From: an uncultured Saprospiraceae bacterium
Lineage (GTDB): Bacteria; Bacteroidota; Bacteroidia; Chitinophagales; Saprospiraceae
Reading direction: 5' to 3'
DNA: 64,000 nucleotides
Assembly (NCBI GenBank): GCA_937995755.1
Contig: CALKJD010000094.1
Coordinates: forward strand, 1-64,000
Under the pieces are notes generated by a model. That model ran no database searches, was not told the origin of the DNA, and saw nothing but the letters and a program-made list of their open reading frames with translations. Both the position numbers and the translations under genes were made by a program. This document shows positions 27,800 to 36,672 of the stretch, one piece after another; positions within the stretch are counted from its first letter, which is position 1; each line of letters starts with the position of its first letter.

Positions 27800-28138
27800 A
27801 TGAAAATATATCATAATCCAAGGTGTACTAAGAGTCGTCAAGCATTAGCATTATTAGAAGAGAATGGCGTCAAACCAGAGATCATTCTATATCTAGATAA
27901 GCCACCTACGAAGACTGCACTTAAGAAAATCCTGAAAATGCTGGGAATCAAACCAGAGCAATTGCTTCGAAAAGGAGAAGCGATTTACAAAGAAAATTAT
28001 AAAGGTAAAGAACTTACGGATGCTGAATGGATAGATGCGATGATAGCACACCCTAAGCTTATAGAAAGACCTATAATCGTGAATGGTGATAAAGCAGTAA
28101 TCGGAAGACCTACAGAAAATGTGTTAGATCTTTTATAG
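27800..28138 (+). CDS. ArsC/Spx-family reductase (arsenate reductase, glutaredoxin type)
   Basis: Thioredoxin-fold protein of about 112 residues. The start is ATG 27800, giving MKIYHNPRCTKSRQALALLEENG, preceded by an AAGAAGGA ribosome-binding tract; the frame is open further upstream but not conserved. The catalytic Cys in NPRCTKSRQ and the anion-binding arginines in ERPIIV and GRPTENVLDLL match the glutaredoxin-dependent arsenate reductase type rather than Spx. No other ars genes are nearby, and many such proteins serve general redox roles, so arsenate detoxification is only the default guess. Confidence 0.87.
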   Translation: MKIYHNPRCTKSRQALALLEENGVKPEIILYLDKPPTKTALKKILKMLGIKPEQLLRKGEAIYKENYKGKELTDAEWIDAMIAHPKLIERPIIVNGDKAVIGRPTENVLDLL

Positions 28139-28163
28139 TGGGCTTTCACAAGATGGCAAGAGG

Positions 28164-28589
28164 CTATGGCTTTGCTTGTGTGATGGTAAAAGCGTCAAAG
28201 TAATTCCCATTTTGAAAATAAATTTTAAGAATCCGATCTTCCGTGGTTTGGTTTTGACTCAAATTTATTTTTAACTGCCTTGGACCTAACCTAGTAATAG
28301 TTACATCATTGCTTATTGCTTCGAATTGATCAGATGTAGTATCTATGGATTGAATAGATGTAATGAAATTATCGTTTATCGTTACGTTATTAATCCACCA
28401 TCCAGTTTCTTTAGTAGAAATAGTAATAGAATCTGCTGACGCTTCCAACTTAGCCGATTTTTGAAAGAGACCAATGTTATCATCCCAAATTTGGTCTTCA
28501 CATGATATAAATGATAGAACGGCAATAGCGATGGCAGTAAATAATATTAAACTTTTACTCCTAGTAATATTCATTGTCGCAGATTTCAT
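28164..28589 (-). CDS. Lipoprotein with BACON-like beta-sandwich domain
   Basis: Protein of 141 residues with a lipoprotein signal (SLILFTAIAIAVLSFISC) and a mature domain rich in beta-strands. The pattern SADSITISTKETGWWINNVTIN...LKINLSQNQTTEDRILKIYFQNGNYFDAFTITQ (quoted in parts) resembles a BACON/Ig-like carbohydrate- or protein-binding domain; this is inference. An ATG five codons downstream is an alternative start. It lies 25 bases after the ASST-type gene and is probably its cotranscribed partner on the cell surface or periplasm. Confidence 0.7.
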   Translation of the reverse strand: MKSATMNITRSKSLILFTAIAIAVLSFISCEDQIWDDNIGLFQKSAKLEASADSITISTKETGWWINNVTINDNFITSIQSIDTTSDQFEAISNDVTITRLGPRQLKINLSQNQTTEDRILKIYFQNGNYFDAFTITQAKP

Positions 28590-28614
28590 TTAATTAGAAT
28601 GTTGAAAATTGGCG

Positions 28615-30297
28615 CTATTCGAAGTAGATTTTTCGACTTGTGACACTTCCGTTGTTCATGATGATGCTAGCTATATATATCCCTTTTAACTCAGTTAGAA
28701 TTGGGAAATTATACTTTGATTCTATTTCATTTATATGGTGAGAAGCTATTTGTTGACCCATAAGGTTATGTATAGCTATTTGGCGAATATCTAGATGGTC
28801 TTCATTTTCTAGAACAAGAATGTTATTGTCAAGATTTGCAAATAAATTGATATTGAGTAGGGCGATATCATTAGCGCTCATAAGTGGATTATCACAGAAT
28901 GTACCTTGCTCGCCTTCGAGTAGATATTGAGGAGAAAGATCTCTGCCTACAAATGCTGGGTGGTCCAAAGGATATTTGTATGCTCTAAATGAGCTATTGC
29001 CATTGGGTGGCTCTTCGCCTTGCTGGGCATTTCCAAAATAAGTAACTGGGTTGGTATATTGCCACACGATTTCTTTGTCTGCGTTGATTTCAAAGTATCT
29101 ACCGCTTCCACCTTCATTGATAAATACATTTCCATTCTCTAGTTGTCTAGCATTAGATAAGTAAGTAGATCTAAAATCGAAAGGGTCCGGAGCTTTATAG
29201 ACCAACTCGGACTGTGTAGGTAGATATCTGCCATTGTTATCTAGAGGATAGTTGCCGTCGGCGTCAGGTGCGAGATCGATCATTTCTATAGTGGAATAAT
29301 AACCTTCAGGTCGATCATCACCATTATTGAAGTACATGATTTTTCCAGCATTAGATAACCCATCCTCTATCCAGTAATGGCCGTGCGATCCATACATTTT
29401 TAGATTAGATGAAGCGCCTTTGTCGTATGCCTCAGGGTTACCCCAACGAAATATAAGATCGCCACCATGTCCACTTCTTCCACCAGTATCACTTGCCGCC
29501 TCAGCAGTAGTTGTACTATGATCAATAATCCAAGTTTCGTTATTGTTTCTTGAATTGAGGACTATTTGATCTAGGTCTTCATTGTAATCTATAGCATTAC
29601 AATGCCACCAATCTTCATCATTATTGTTTTGATTCCATGCGCCTGGGCCTTTGTAATTGACATCTACGCGTCCTATGTTTTCTGAGATATTTCCAAAATT
29701 GGCTTTGCTATCATCAAAGTCCTGGATAAAGTGATCTTTTAAATGCCACTCCCATACCAATTCAATTTCATTATTGCCAATAGGCTTTATTTCATAAATA
29801 AACTCTCCCCACAAATCTGGAAATGATAGGTTGCTACTTTTTCTTCCGTACTCCAATTGTTGAGTGGGTGTGATGCGTTCCCAGCCAGGAACTAATATAT
29901 TGCCATTAGGCATCATGCTAATATCATGATGTTGTATGTACTGCTGGGTGTTAAATTCATAAGACCACACGGTATTATTATCCCAATCTACCAATTCTAC
30001 TTGACCTCCAGTACTCGCTTGGTTGAAAAATGAATCAAAAACCTTATTGGCTCTAAGCATTAGACCATTATCTAGTAAATAAGCGCTAAATCCAGGACGA
30101 TTACCTCTAATGTATTCATTGACTACATATCCGCAATTGTCTACTATATATGCCTTGTTAGATGAGTTGGGTGTAAAGAAGGTATAGCCTTCCATAGCTT
30201 GTTCTTCATCAAATATACTTACACCTAAAGTTTGGTCTTGAGCGTATCCTACTTGAGTTAGAAGGACGAAAGCGAGTAGTGTTATTAGTTTATTCAT
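28615..30297 (-). CDS. Secreted aryl-sulfate sulfotransferase-like protein with T9SS sorting domain
   Basis: Exported protein of about 560 residues. The start at 30297 gives the signal peptide MNKLITLLAFVLLTQVGYAQ; the longer frame adds 13 residues. The beta-propeller body has ASST-family signatures: QHHDISMMPNGNILV, WWHCNAIDYN, and MYGSHGHYWIEDG with candidate catalytic His residues. The last 80 residues (NINLFANLDNNILVL...GIYIASIIMNNGSVTSRKIYF, in parts) are a type A T9SS C-terminal sorting domain, so the protein is exported across the outer membrane and probably anchored there. PLP or cofactor motifs are absent. True sulfotransferase activity is not certain; many relatives are uncharacterised. 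Confidence 0.83.
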   Translation of the reverse strand: MNKLITLLAFVLLTQVGYAQDQTLGVSIFDEEQAMEGYTFFTPNSSNKAYIVDNCGYVVNEYIRGNRPGFSAYLLDNGLMLRANKVFDSFFNQASTGGQVELVDWDNNTVWSYEFNTQQYIQHHDISMMPNGNILVPGWERITPTQQLEYGRKSSNLSFPDLWGEFIYEIKPIGNNEIELVWEWHLKDHFIQDFDDSKANFGNISENIGRVDVNYKGPGAWNQNNNDEDWWHCNAIDYNEDLDQIVLNSRNNNETWIIDHSTTTAEAASDTGGRSGHGGDLIFRWGNPEAYDKGASSNLKMYGSHGHYWIEDGLSNAGKIMYFNNGDDRPEGYYSTIEMIDLAPDADGNYPLDNNGRYLPTQSELVYKAPDPFDFRSTYLSNARQLENGNVFINEGGSGRYFEINADKEIVWQYTNPVTYFGNAQQGEEPPNGNSSFRAYKYPLDHPAFVGRDLSPQYLLEGEQGTFCDNPLMSANDIALLNINLFANLDNNILVLENEDHLDIRQIAIHNLMGQQIASHHINEIESKYNFPILTELKGIYIASIIMNNGSVTSRKIYFE

Positions 30298-30438
30298 ACT
30301 ATCAATTGAGTATTGAAGGAGCAGTTTAAGCTCCAATGGATCACATTCTTAAAAGTACAAAATACCAATAATTTTAATAGTTAAGGGACTTCAATTAAAA
30401 GATAAGTCTTGGAGAACACCTAATGAGTCAATAAATAA

Positions 30439-31161
30439 TTAAGCCTGTTTTTCGATTTCTGACTCAAAAAACTCAACTACATCACTAAATTCTTTTTTGA
30501 TTTCGGACATATCTACATCGAAAGTATACTTGGCCCTTGCGATTTTGTGGAACCAGCCATAGTGATTATCTCTCATGATGACTCCAGCATTTTTAGGCGC
30601 ACCTAATTTGACAAGTTGCGCAGGAGATGCTTCTATTTCCTTCTGCAAAAGGCAGTAAATATGAATGGCGGATTCGCGATATGCAGAAACAATTTTTCCT
30701 TGTTTGCCACCTGTATTATATTCTCCGGTGCGTTTTTCTAATTCTTTGAGTACCCGTTTTTTCTTACGTGGATTTTTTCTCGTAGTCACTGGTTTCGCGG
30801 GTATTCGTAATTCGACAAGACTGCTCCTAGAATAGAGGCTAATGAGTATCAAGCCAATTCCTAGTCTACGTAAAAGGGTTTCCGCTTTCTGAAGATTTTT
30901 GTTTTTGATTTTAGATTTAGAAGGCGCTGCGATGGCCGCATACACGTAGTTGCCAATTTTCTGACGCTCCATGCATTGGTAGACTAGCTTAAGATTAAAT
31001 GACTTTTTGAGTTCGATAATCGTCATCTCCTCATCTTTGATAGCGACTACATCACAGGATTGAACCTCAGCCTGTACTTCGTAGCCGTTATTGACGAGCC
31101 ACTTCCGCAAAGGATCGTACAAATCTTCCTCTTTGAATATTTTAATTTTCCGTAAAGCCAT
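30439..31161 (-). CDS. DUF2161 family protein, putative PD-(D/E)XK phosphodiesterase
   Basis: Basic, soluble protein of 240 residues. The N-terminal part has a nuclease-like arrangement: EEDLYDPLRKWLVNNGYEV, then Asp in CDVVAIKDEE and TIIELKKSF (the D...ExK core), matching DUF2161, which has been predicted to be a PD-(D/E)XK enzyme. A lysine/arginine-rich linker (about residues 125-142) precedes a C-terminal winged-helix-like part. Third gene of a tight operon after the GNAT and hslR-like genes, with a 3-base gap. No substrate is known. Confidence 0.75.
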   Translation of the reverse strand: MALRKIKIFKEEDLYDPLRKWLVNNGYEVQAEVQSCDVVAIKDEEMTIIELKKSFNLKLVYQCMERQKIGNYVYAAIAAPSKSKIKNKNLQKAETLLRRLGIGLILISLYSRSSLVELRIPAKPVTTRKNPRKKKRVLKELEKRTGEYNTGGKQGKIVSAYRESAIHIYCLLQKEIEASPAQLVKLGAPKNAGVIMRDNHYGWFHKIARAKYTFDVDMSEIKKEFSDVVEFFESEIEKQA

Positions 31162-31164
31162 ATA

Positions 31165-31593
31165 CTAATCTAAATCGTCTTCATCAAAATCAAATTCGAA
31201 ATAGGTTTCATCTTTATAATCGTCTATCTCTCTACGTTCACGTTTGGTAGGTCGGCCTTCGCCTTTTCCTCTCATCTCTGCGGAGGCTTTACCTATATAC
31301 CAATCTTTGTATTTGTTCTTCTCAGAATCTGGGGTAAGGTCTTCGTAACATGGTGCAGCTAGTGTAGCTGAGACCCTTTTTTTAATTATGTCCTTGACTA
31401 AAAATGTAAGTAGGAAACCATTTTTTCTAACATGTAGCGTTTGGTCTACTGTCAGTAAAAACGAAGGCTTTACCGTTTTTTCTCCTACTTTGACTTTTCC
31501 TGACTTTACGGCATTGTTAGAAAGTGTCCGTGATTTGAATATACGCACTGCCCACAACCATTTATCTATTCTTACTTTATCTTCTACGCCCAT
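31165..31593 (-). CDS. hslR: S4-domain RNA-binding protein, Hsp15 type
   Basis: Protein of 142 residues beginning with an S4 RNA-binding domain (RIDKWLWAVRIFKSRTLSNNAVKSGKVKVGEKTVKPSFLL, in parts), the hallmark of Hsp15, which binds free 50S subunits carrying nascent chains after heat shock. The C-terminus is charged and very acidic at the end (FEFDFDEDDLD). The KWLWAVR motif is diagnostic of the family. It lies between the GNAT and DUF2161 genes with 14- and 3-base spacings. Confidence 0.87.
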   Translation of the reverse strand: MGVEDKVRIDKWLWAVRIFKSRTLSNNAVKSGKVKVGEKTVKPSFLLTVDQTLHVRKNGFLLTFLVKDIIKKRVSATLAAPCYEDLTPDSEKNKYKDWYIGKASAEMRGKGEGRPTKRERREIDDYKDETYFEFDFDEDDLD

Positions 31594-31607
31594 TTGTTTT
31601 TATCATT

Positions 31608-32156
31608 TCAATATATAACTACCTCCACATCATCATTAGGTAATAGCATATAACCATATTTATCCACTCTATGTTGTTGGCATAAGCTTCCATGGTCTTC
31701 AAAGTCTTGTTCGTACTCTAATCCAAGCTTATTCATCACCTTGATAGAAGCTACATTTTCCTTTACGGCTCTAGCGATTACACTATCGAGGCCCAATCTA
31801 CGAAATCCATATTGTAATGCTAAATGAGATGCCTCTGTTGCATATCCTTTGCCCCAATGTTTCTTGAAGAGTCGGTAGCCCAAATCATTTTCTCCGTTGT
31901 CTGGATGATATTTGAGACCACACCATCCTAAGACTTCATTGCTTTCTCGATCCACTACAGCCCAGCGTCCACGATTGTACTTCTCAAAATGATCATAGTC
32001 TGCTAGAAACTGAGTAGCTGCGTCCACAGATTCGAAAGGTGGATCACCAGTATATTTGATTACCTCAGGATCGTTATTGAGGTCATACATCACTTGTCCG
32101 TCGTCTGTAGTCGTCTCTCTGAGCATTAAACGACTTGTGTGGCCTATGATTTTCAT
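31608..32156 (-). CDS. GNAT family N-acetyltransferase, RimJ/RimL-like
   Basis: Acetyl-CoA-dependent transferase of 182 residues. It begins TSRLMLRETTTDDGQVMYDLNNDPEVIKYTG, typical of the Acetyltransf_3 group, with the CoA-binding RLFKKHWGKGYATEASHLALQYGF segment (GKGYATE) and a VNVASIKVMNKLGLEY-type C-terminal motif (here ENVASIKVMNKLG). The target may be a ribosomal protein or a small molecule. It opens a three-gene operon with hslR and the DUF2161 gene. Confidence 0.87.
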   Translation of the reverse strand: MKIIGHTSRLMLRETTTDDGQVMYDLNNDPEVIKYTGDPPFESVDAATQFLADYDHFEKYNRGRWAVVDRESNEVLGWCGLKYHPDNGENDLGYRLFKKHWGKGYATEASHLALQYGFRRLGLDSVIARAVKENVASIKVMNKLGLEYEQDFEDHGSLCQQHRVDKYGYMLLPNDDVEVVIY

Positions 32157-32207
32157 TTAGTCTATCTTGATATGATTCGGTAAGTTCGGATATCTATTGT
32201 GGGTTTA

Positions 32208-32215
32208 CAAATTTA
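32208..32215 (-). promoter_or_regulatory. Candidate -7 box (TAAATTTG) for the GNAT operon
   Basis: An exact TAnnTTTG match on the minus strand, about 50 bases upstream of the first start codon; no clear -33 element. Confidence 0.4.
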
Positions 32216-32337
32216 TAGTGTATTGATTGAATGGTGCTGCTGACCATTGATATTGCTAATTATACAGCTCACAGTTATTTATCCCTAACTTCTTGATAAA
32301 ACGGCGGAGAATCTCTTATTCCCTCATTTCGAATCAT

Positions 32338-32345
32338 TACTTTTG
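32338..32345 (+). promoter_or_regulatory. Candidate -7 box (TACTTTTG) for folD
   Basis: An exact TAnnTTTG match about 30 bases upstream of the folD start; it would drive folD and the overlapping beta-lactamase gene. Confidence 0.45.
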
Positions 32346-32375
32346 TTACCTAATCTATAACTCACAAAAAGCACC

Positions 32376-33257
32376 ATGGAAATCATAGACGGTAAGAAAC
32401 TCTCTCAGTCCATTAAAGATGAAATCAAAGAGTCTGTAGCACAACTCAAAGCGGAAGGGAAAAATATTCCTCATTTGGCTGCGATATTGATCGGTAGTGA
32501 CCCTGCGAGTGAATCATATGTTCGTAGCAAAGTGCGATCTTGTGACTATGTAGGTTTCGAATCTACGCTCATTCGCAAAGATGATAGTATTACAGAAGCA
32601 GAATTACTGGACATAGTAAGAGAGTTGAATGAAAATGATGATGTCGATGGTTTTATTGTTCAGTTGCCTTTGCCCAAGCATATCGATGAAGTGAAAGTAA
32701 CGCTGGCCATAGACCCTAAAAAAGATGTGGATGGATTCCATCCAGTAAATTTTGGACGTATGGCTCAAGGGCTACCATGTTACTTGCCAGCGACACCATA
32801 TGGTATATTGCAAATGCTCGATAGATATAATATTGAGACGAGTGGTAAGCATGTAGTGGTAGTAGGTAGATCCAATATAGTTGGTACTCCGATGAGTATC
32901 TTACTCTCACGTAAAGCTAAAGTAGGTAACGCCACAGTCACATTGACTCATAGTCGAACTAAAGATCTAACTGCTGAGCTTTTACGTGCAGATATCGTAA
33001 TAGCTGCAATTGGCATTCCTGAGTTTATTTCTGGAGATCAGATTAAGGAAGGCGCAGTAATCATAGATGTAGGTATCAATCGTGTAGAGGATGAGTCTCG
33101 AAAAGCAGGGTATAGACTTGTAGGTGATGTAGAGTGGGATAGCGTATCGCCTAAGGCATCATACATTACGCCTGTTCCTGGCGGAGTAGGACCTATGACA
33201 GTTACTTCTCTTTTGATGAATACGCTTAAAGCATCAGCGAAAGAAATATATGGCTAA
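32376..33257 (+). CDS. folD: Bifunctional methylenetetrahydrofolate dehydrogenase/cyclohydrolase
   Basis: Converts 5,10-methylene-THF to 10-formyl-THF for purine synthesis and formylation. It has 293 residues with the ordered family motifs [15 protein letters not shown] (catalytic Lys), [37 protein letters not shown] (NADP site) and the C-terminal [19 protein letters not shown]. Its last eight bases overlap the start of the metallo-beta-lactamase gene, so the two are translationally coupled. Confidence 0.97.
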   Translation: MEIIDGKKLSQSIKDEIKESVAQLKAEGKNIPHLAAILIGSDPASESYVRSKVRSCDYVGFESTLIRKDDSITEAELLDIVRELNENDDVDGFIVQLPLPKHIDEVKVTLAIDPKKDVDGFHPVNFGRMAQGLPCYLPATPYGILQMLDRYNIETSGKHVVVVGRSNIVGTPMSILLSRKAKVGNATVTLTHSRTKDLTAELLRADIVIAAIGIPEFISGDQIKEGAVIIDVGINRVEDESRKAGYRLVGDVEWDSVSPKASYITPVPGGVGPMTVTSLLMNTLKASAKEIYG

Positions 33258-33990
33258 ATATCTGATATTCATATTTGTAGTATTTGCGCTCAGTTGCTCA
33301 AGATCTAGTAGTCGATATTTACTGGAAACTTCTACACTTAAGATTGAGAAGATTGGTGAGCATACGTATCAGCATATTTCCTATATCGACTATAAGGGGA
33401 ATGCGGTAGGTTGTAATGGTGTCTTTGCTGTATTTGGTGATGAAGCCATTATCATAGACAGTCCGACGGATGATGCTGCTACGATAGAGTTGTTGGAGTA
33501 TATCAAATCCAATTTTCAACCTACGAGGATTGTAGCGATTCCTAATCATTTTCATTCAGACTGTACGGGTGGATTTAAAGCGATGCTAGACTTTGGAGTA
33601 GTGATATATGCGTATTCGGAGACGATTAAATTAATGGAAGATCAAGAGATCGTTTCAAAGGTAAATCCATTTTACCCTCACCTTGATATGCAATTAGGTA
33701 ATGGAGAAGGAGTTGTTTTTAATCGATATTTTGGTCCAGCGCATACTCAAGATAATATAGCGAGTTATATACTTCCTGATAGTATTTTGTTTGGAGGATG
33801 TATGGTAAAATCTATAGGCGCAAGTAAAGGAAATCTTGCGGATGCTAATACATCGCAATGGTCCAAGACTATTAGTAATATGAAGCAGGGCATGTTTGGA
33901 AATGCGAAGTTAGTCGTTCCTGGGCATGGTAAAGTTGGTGGAGTTGAATTGTTGGATTACACTCAAAAATTATTTGAACAAGAAAAATAG
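33250..33990 (+). CDS. Subclass B1 metallo-beta-lactamase, lipoprotein-type signal
   Basis: Zinc hydrolase of 246 residues with the complete subclass B1 ligand set: His100/His102/Asp104 in NHFHSD, His165 in GPAHTQDN, Cys184 and Lys187 in GGCMVKS, the GNLADAN loop, and His226 in VPGHG. The Cys in the second zinc site separates B1 from B3 and glyoxalase II relatives, and the C-terminal third reads like CcrA/BlaB of other Bacteroidota. The N-terminus ([18 protein letters not shown]) looks like a lipoprotein signal, implying an anchored periplasmic enzyme. It overlaps folD by 8 bases and prmA follows 3 bases after, with no mobile element in sight; it appears to be a resident chromosomal gene. Confidence 0.9.
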   Translation: MAKYLIFIFVVFALSCSRSSSRYLLETSTLKIEKIGEHTYQHISYIDYKGNAVGCNGVFAVFGDEAIIIDSPTDDAATIELLEYIKSNFQPTRIVAIPNHFHSDCTGGFKAMLDFGVVIYAYSETIKLMEDQEIVSKVNPFYPHLDMQLGNGEGVVFNRYFGPAHTQDNIASYILPDSILFGGCMVKSIGASKGNLADANTSQWSKTISNMKQGMFGNAKLVVPGHGKVGGVELLDYTQKLFEQEK

Positions 33991-33993
33991 AAA

Positions 33994-34812
33994 ATGCAGA
34001 ATTATACAAAATATACTTTCAATTCTACCAATGAGATTTTAGTCGCAAAGCTATTTGACTTAGGATTCGATTCTTTTCAAGAATTAGATAACAGCAGCGA
34101 AGGGTACATCTTGGACGATATGATTACCAATGAGCTTAATGCATCTGTGAAAGTAATAGCTGAAGAGTTTGATGCAGTATATACGGTTGAGAAACTTGAA
34201 AATAAAAACTGGAATGAAATATGGGAAGCCAATTTTGAGCCAGTGAGCGTAGGTGTTTTTTGTACTGTAAGGGCAGATTTTCATGATGCAGATAGTTCGG
34301 TTACCCATGATCTGATTATCAATCCTAAGATGGCATTTGGTACAGGGCATCATGAGACTACTTATATGATGATCGATACGATGTCTGATTTGGATTTTAC
34401 GGGTAAGTCGGTTTTCGATTTTGGTTGTGGTACAGCAGTTTTAGCTATACTCGCAAAGCGATTGGGTAGCGATCGTACGCTAGCCATAGATATAGAAGAA
34501 GAGTCTGCAAGCAATAGTGTGGAAAATGCAGAAGTAAATCACGTAGAAGGTATCGATATTAGACAAGCCGTGATTCAAGATATAGAGCCTGAAAAATTTG
34601 ATATTATACTTGCTAATATAAATAGACAAGTGTTATTAGATACAGCAGATTTGATAGCAAGTCACCAGGAGCAAGGAGGTGTTTTACTCGTGTCTGGTGT
34701 AATGGTTCAAGATGAACAAATCGTAGAAACTAGATTCAACGAGGCTGGCTATCAGCGTCATAGTATCAAGAATAGGGGAGAGTGGCTCTGTATACGATAT
34801 ACTCTTAATTAA
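33994..34812 (+). CDS. prmA: Ribosomal protein L11 methyltransferase
   Basis: SAM-dependent methyltransferase of 272 residues that trimethylates ribosomal protein L11. NPKMAFGTGHHETT and the SAM motif VFDFGCGTAVLAILAKRLG are diagnostic, followed by ILANINRQVLLD (the NPPF-like NxNxxVL site) and VSGVMVQDEQIV. The N-terminal domain of about 110 residues for L11 recognition is present. It follows the beta-lactamase gene by 3 bases, so folD, the lactamase and prmA probably form one transcript. Confidence 0.94.
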   Translation: MQNYTKYTFNSTNEILVAKLFDLGFDSFQELDNSSEGYILDDMITNELNASVKVIAEEFDAVYTVEKLENKNWNEIWEANFEPVSVGVFCTVRADFHDADSSVTHDLIINPKMAFGTGHHETTYMMIDTMSDLDFTGKSVFDFGCGTAVLAILAKRLGSDRTLAIDIEEESASNSVENAEVNHVEGIDIRQAVIQDIEPEKFDIILANINRQVLLDTADLIASHQEQGGVLLVSGVMVQDEQIVETRFNEAGYQRHSIKNRGEWLCIRYTLN

Positions 34813-34855
34813 ATCTATTTTTAAGTTAGGTTGATCACAAATTCGCAGAAGTAAA

Positions 34856-35320
34856 ATGAAACTAACGACAGACATCAAAAAATATATCAACCAAAGTGTT
34901 TTATGTTGGCTATCGACAGTGTCTGACGATGGTATGCCTAATGTGTCACCCAAAGAAATATTTGCTTGTCATAACGAATCGATTATCATTGCTAATATTG
35001 CGTCTCCTAATACCGTAAAAAATATACAGTCGAATCACAAAGTGTGTATCAGCTTCGTGGATGTCTTAGTGCAAAAAGGATATCAACTTAAGGGAACTGC
35101 TCAGGTAATTAAAGAGCTAGATCCAGAATTTGAAGAACTGAAGATGCCCCTTTTGGAAATGACAGCAGGTCTATTTCCATTTAATTCTATCACGGTAATC
35201 ACTGTGGAGCAATCAAAGCCTATCCTAGCACCAAGATATTTGCTATATCCAGATACCAAAGAGCAAGATCAAATCAAAAGCGCTATAAAGGCTTATGGCC
35301 TTAATCGAAATCGCTCATAA
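34856..35320 (+). CDS. PPOX-class FMN-binding flavoprotein, first copy
   Basis: Pyridoxamine 5'-phosphate oxidase-like split-barrel protein of 154 residues. The fold is shown by LCWLSTVSDDGMPNVSPKEIF (FMN-phosphate segment), IIIANIASPNTVKNIQSNHKVCISFVD and GTAQVIKE. Members of this broad class bind FMN, F420 or haem and reduce or sense diverse substrates, so a specific reaction cannot be assigned. A second, longer PPOX protein follows 25 bases downstream. Confidence 0.83.
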   Translation: MKLTTDIKKYINQSVLCWLSTVSDDGMPNVSPKEIFACHNESIIIANIASPNTVKNIQSNHKVCISFVDVLVQKGYQLKGTAQVIKELDPEFEELKMPLLEMTAGLFPFNSITVITVEQSKPILAPRYLLYPDTKEQDQIKSAIKAYGLNRNRS

Positions 35321-35345
35321 TATTCAAATCGCACAATCATATATC

Positions 35346-35951
35346 ATGAAAATTACCACTGAATCGCAATTAAGAGAATTATATGGATTTCCAAGTGGTA
35401 GAGCAGCTAAGAAATCTTTATTAAAGCTTGAGCAGCACGCTAAAAACTTTATTTCTAAATCACCATTTGTAGTGATGGCTACTGTCAGTGGAAACGGATT
35501 AATGGATAACAGTCCAAGAGGTGGGAAGCCTGGATTTGTCCATGTTCTAGATGATTCTCATGTCGTGATTCCAGATTCTAAAGGAAATAATAGATTAGAT
35601 AGTTTGGTCAATATAGTCGAGAATGGATGTGTAGGTTTGTTTTTTTTGTTGCCAGGAATTGACGAAACATTACGAATCAATGGAACGGCAGAGATTCGTT
35701 GTGATCAAGCATTGTTAGATAGATTTAAAGATGAAAAAAATCTTCCGAAAACTTGTTTGGTGATACGAGTAGAAGAAGTATTTCTACATTGTGCCAAGGC
35801 TCTTATGCGTTCTAAGTTATGGTTGAAAGAATCGCAGGTGGGGCGTGTTGATTTTCCCACCATGGGACAAATGCTTAAAGATCAATTGAATGGCCCTGAA
35901 GCGGTGGAGAGTCATCAAGATATGGTAAAGAGGTATCTAAAGGACCTATAA
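35346..35951 (+). CDS. PPOX-class FMN flavoprotein, MSMEG_1061-like
   Basis: Protein of 201 residues; the start at ATG 35346 gives MKITTESQLRELYGFPSGRA, the usual N-terminus of this family, whereas the frame open upstream overlaps the preceding gene. Motifs: KSPFVVMATVSGNGLMDNSPRGGKPGFV (in parts), VVIPDSKGNNRLDSL and FLLPGIDETLRINGTAEI, then LHCAKALMRSKLW. This matches the MSMEG_1061 family of FMN-dependent flavoproteins. Function unknown. It is convergent with the GntR regulator gene. Confidence 0.85.
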   Translation: MKITTESQLRELYGFPSGRAAKKSLLKLEQHAKNFISKSPFVVMATVSGNGLMDNSPRGGKPGFVHVLDDSHVVIPDSKGNNRLDSLVNIVENGCVGLFFLLPGIDETLRINGTAEIRCDQALLDRFKDEKNLPKTCLVIRVEEVFLHCAKALMRSKLWLKESQVGRVDFPTMGQMLKDQLNGPEAVESHQDMVKRYLKDL

Positions 35952-35967
35952 ATACGCTTCTCGTAAA

Positions 35968-36672
35968 TTAGTCTGCATAGAAGAGACTCGATCCAGAATT
36001 GTTTCTTAGGTGATTCCGCATTGCTCTGCTAGCTCCTTTTGCATTCTGAGCAATGATTTGTTGCACTATTTCACGATGCTCATTTAGTATGGCAAGTTTT
36101 CGGCCTTCTGTTGAAGTGTGTGGTTTTGTATAGTTTTTGAGTATGTCAGGAGTAATAATGCGTAGCAGTAGATTGAGTACAGAGTTGCCACTAACTTTAG
36201 CTATTGCAAAGTGTAAAAGATAATCTTCTTCTTGCGCAGGAAGATCAGCTAGTACTTTGGCTTCATAAGCGTCTAATGTATTCTGGATTTCGATGATATC
36301 TTCTTCAGTTCTGCGCGTAGCTGCTTTTCCAGCGGATGCGATCTCTAGTAATATTCTGGTATCCACCAGTGATTCAAAATCAGTCTCTCCTATATGGAGC
36401 ACATCTGATAGTAGACCTTCTAAGGCTACAGCTCCCATACCTTTTACTTTGGTGCCAGATTGGGGTTGTGTCTTTACGATTCCATAAAATTCTAATCTTT
36501 TGATCGCGTCTCTGATCATCAGTCTTCCGACTCCAAGTTTTTCAGCAAGCTTTCTTTCAGGTGGGAGCATACTACCTGGACTCAGTTCTCCATTCATGAT
36601 TAAATCTCTCAGTTGCTGAGTGACTTTATCTAATGTAGATTCATCTTTTCTTTTGCTTATGGTGTCGCTCAT
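35968..36672 (-). CDS. GntR family transcriptional regulator, FadR subfamily (FCD domain)
   Basis: DNA-binding regulator of 234 residues. The N-terminal winged helix reads LRDLIMNGELSPGSMLPPERKLAEKLGVGRLMIRDAIKRLEFYGIV (in parts), and the rest is an all-helical FCD ligand domain with the metal/ligand pattern typical of regulators responding to carboxylic acids. The upstream region carries two inverted repeats that could be its operator. It stands beside the fabG-like gene and the carboxylate uptake cluster, so it is a plausible regulator of them (inference). Confidence 0.9.
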   Translation of the reverse strand: MSDTISKRKDESTLDKVTQQLRDLIMNGELSPGSMLPPERKLAEKLGVGRLMIRDAIKRLEFYGIVKTQPQSGTKVKGMGAVALEGLLSDVLHIGETDFESLVDTRILLEIASAGKAATRRTEEDIIEIQNTLDAYEAKVLADLPAQEEDYLLHFAIAKVSGNSVLNLLLRIITPDILKNYTKPHTSTEGRKLAILNEHREIVQQIIAQNAKGASRAMRNHLRNNSGSSLFYAD

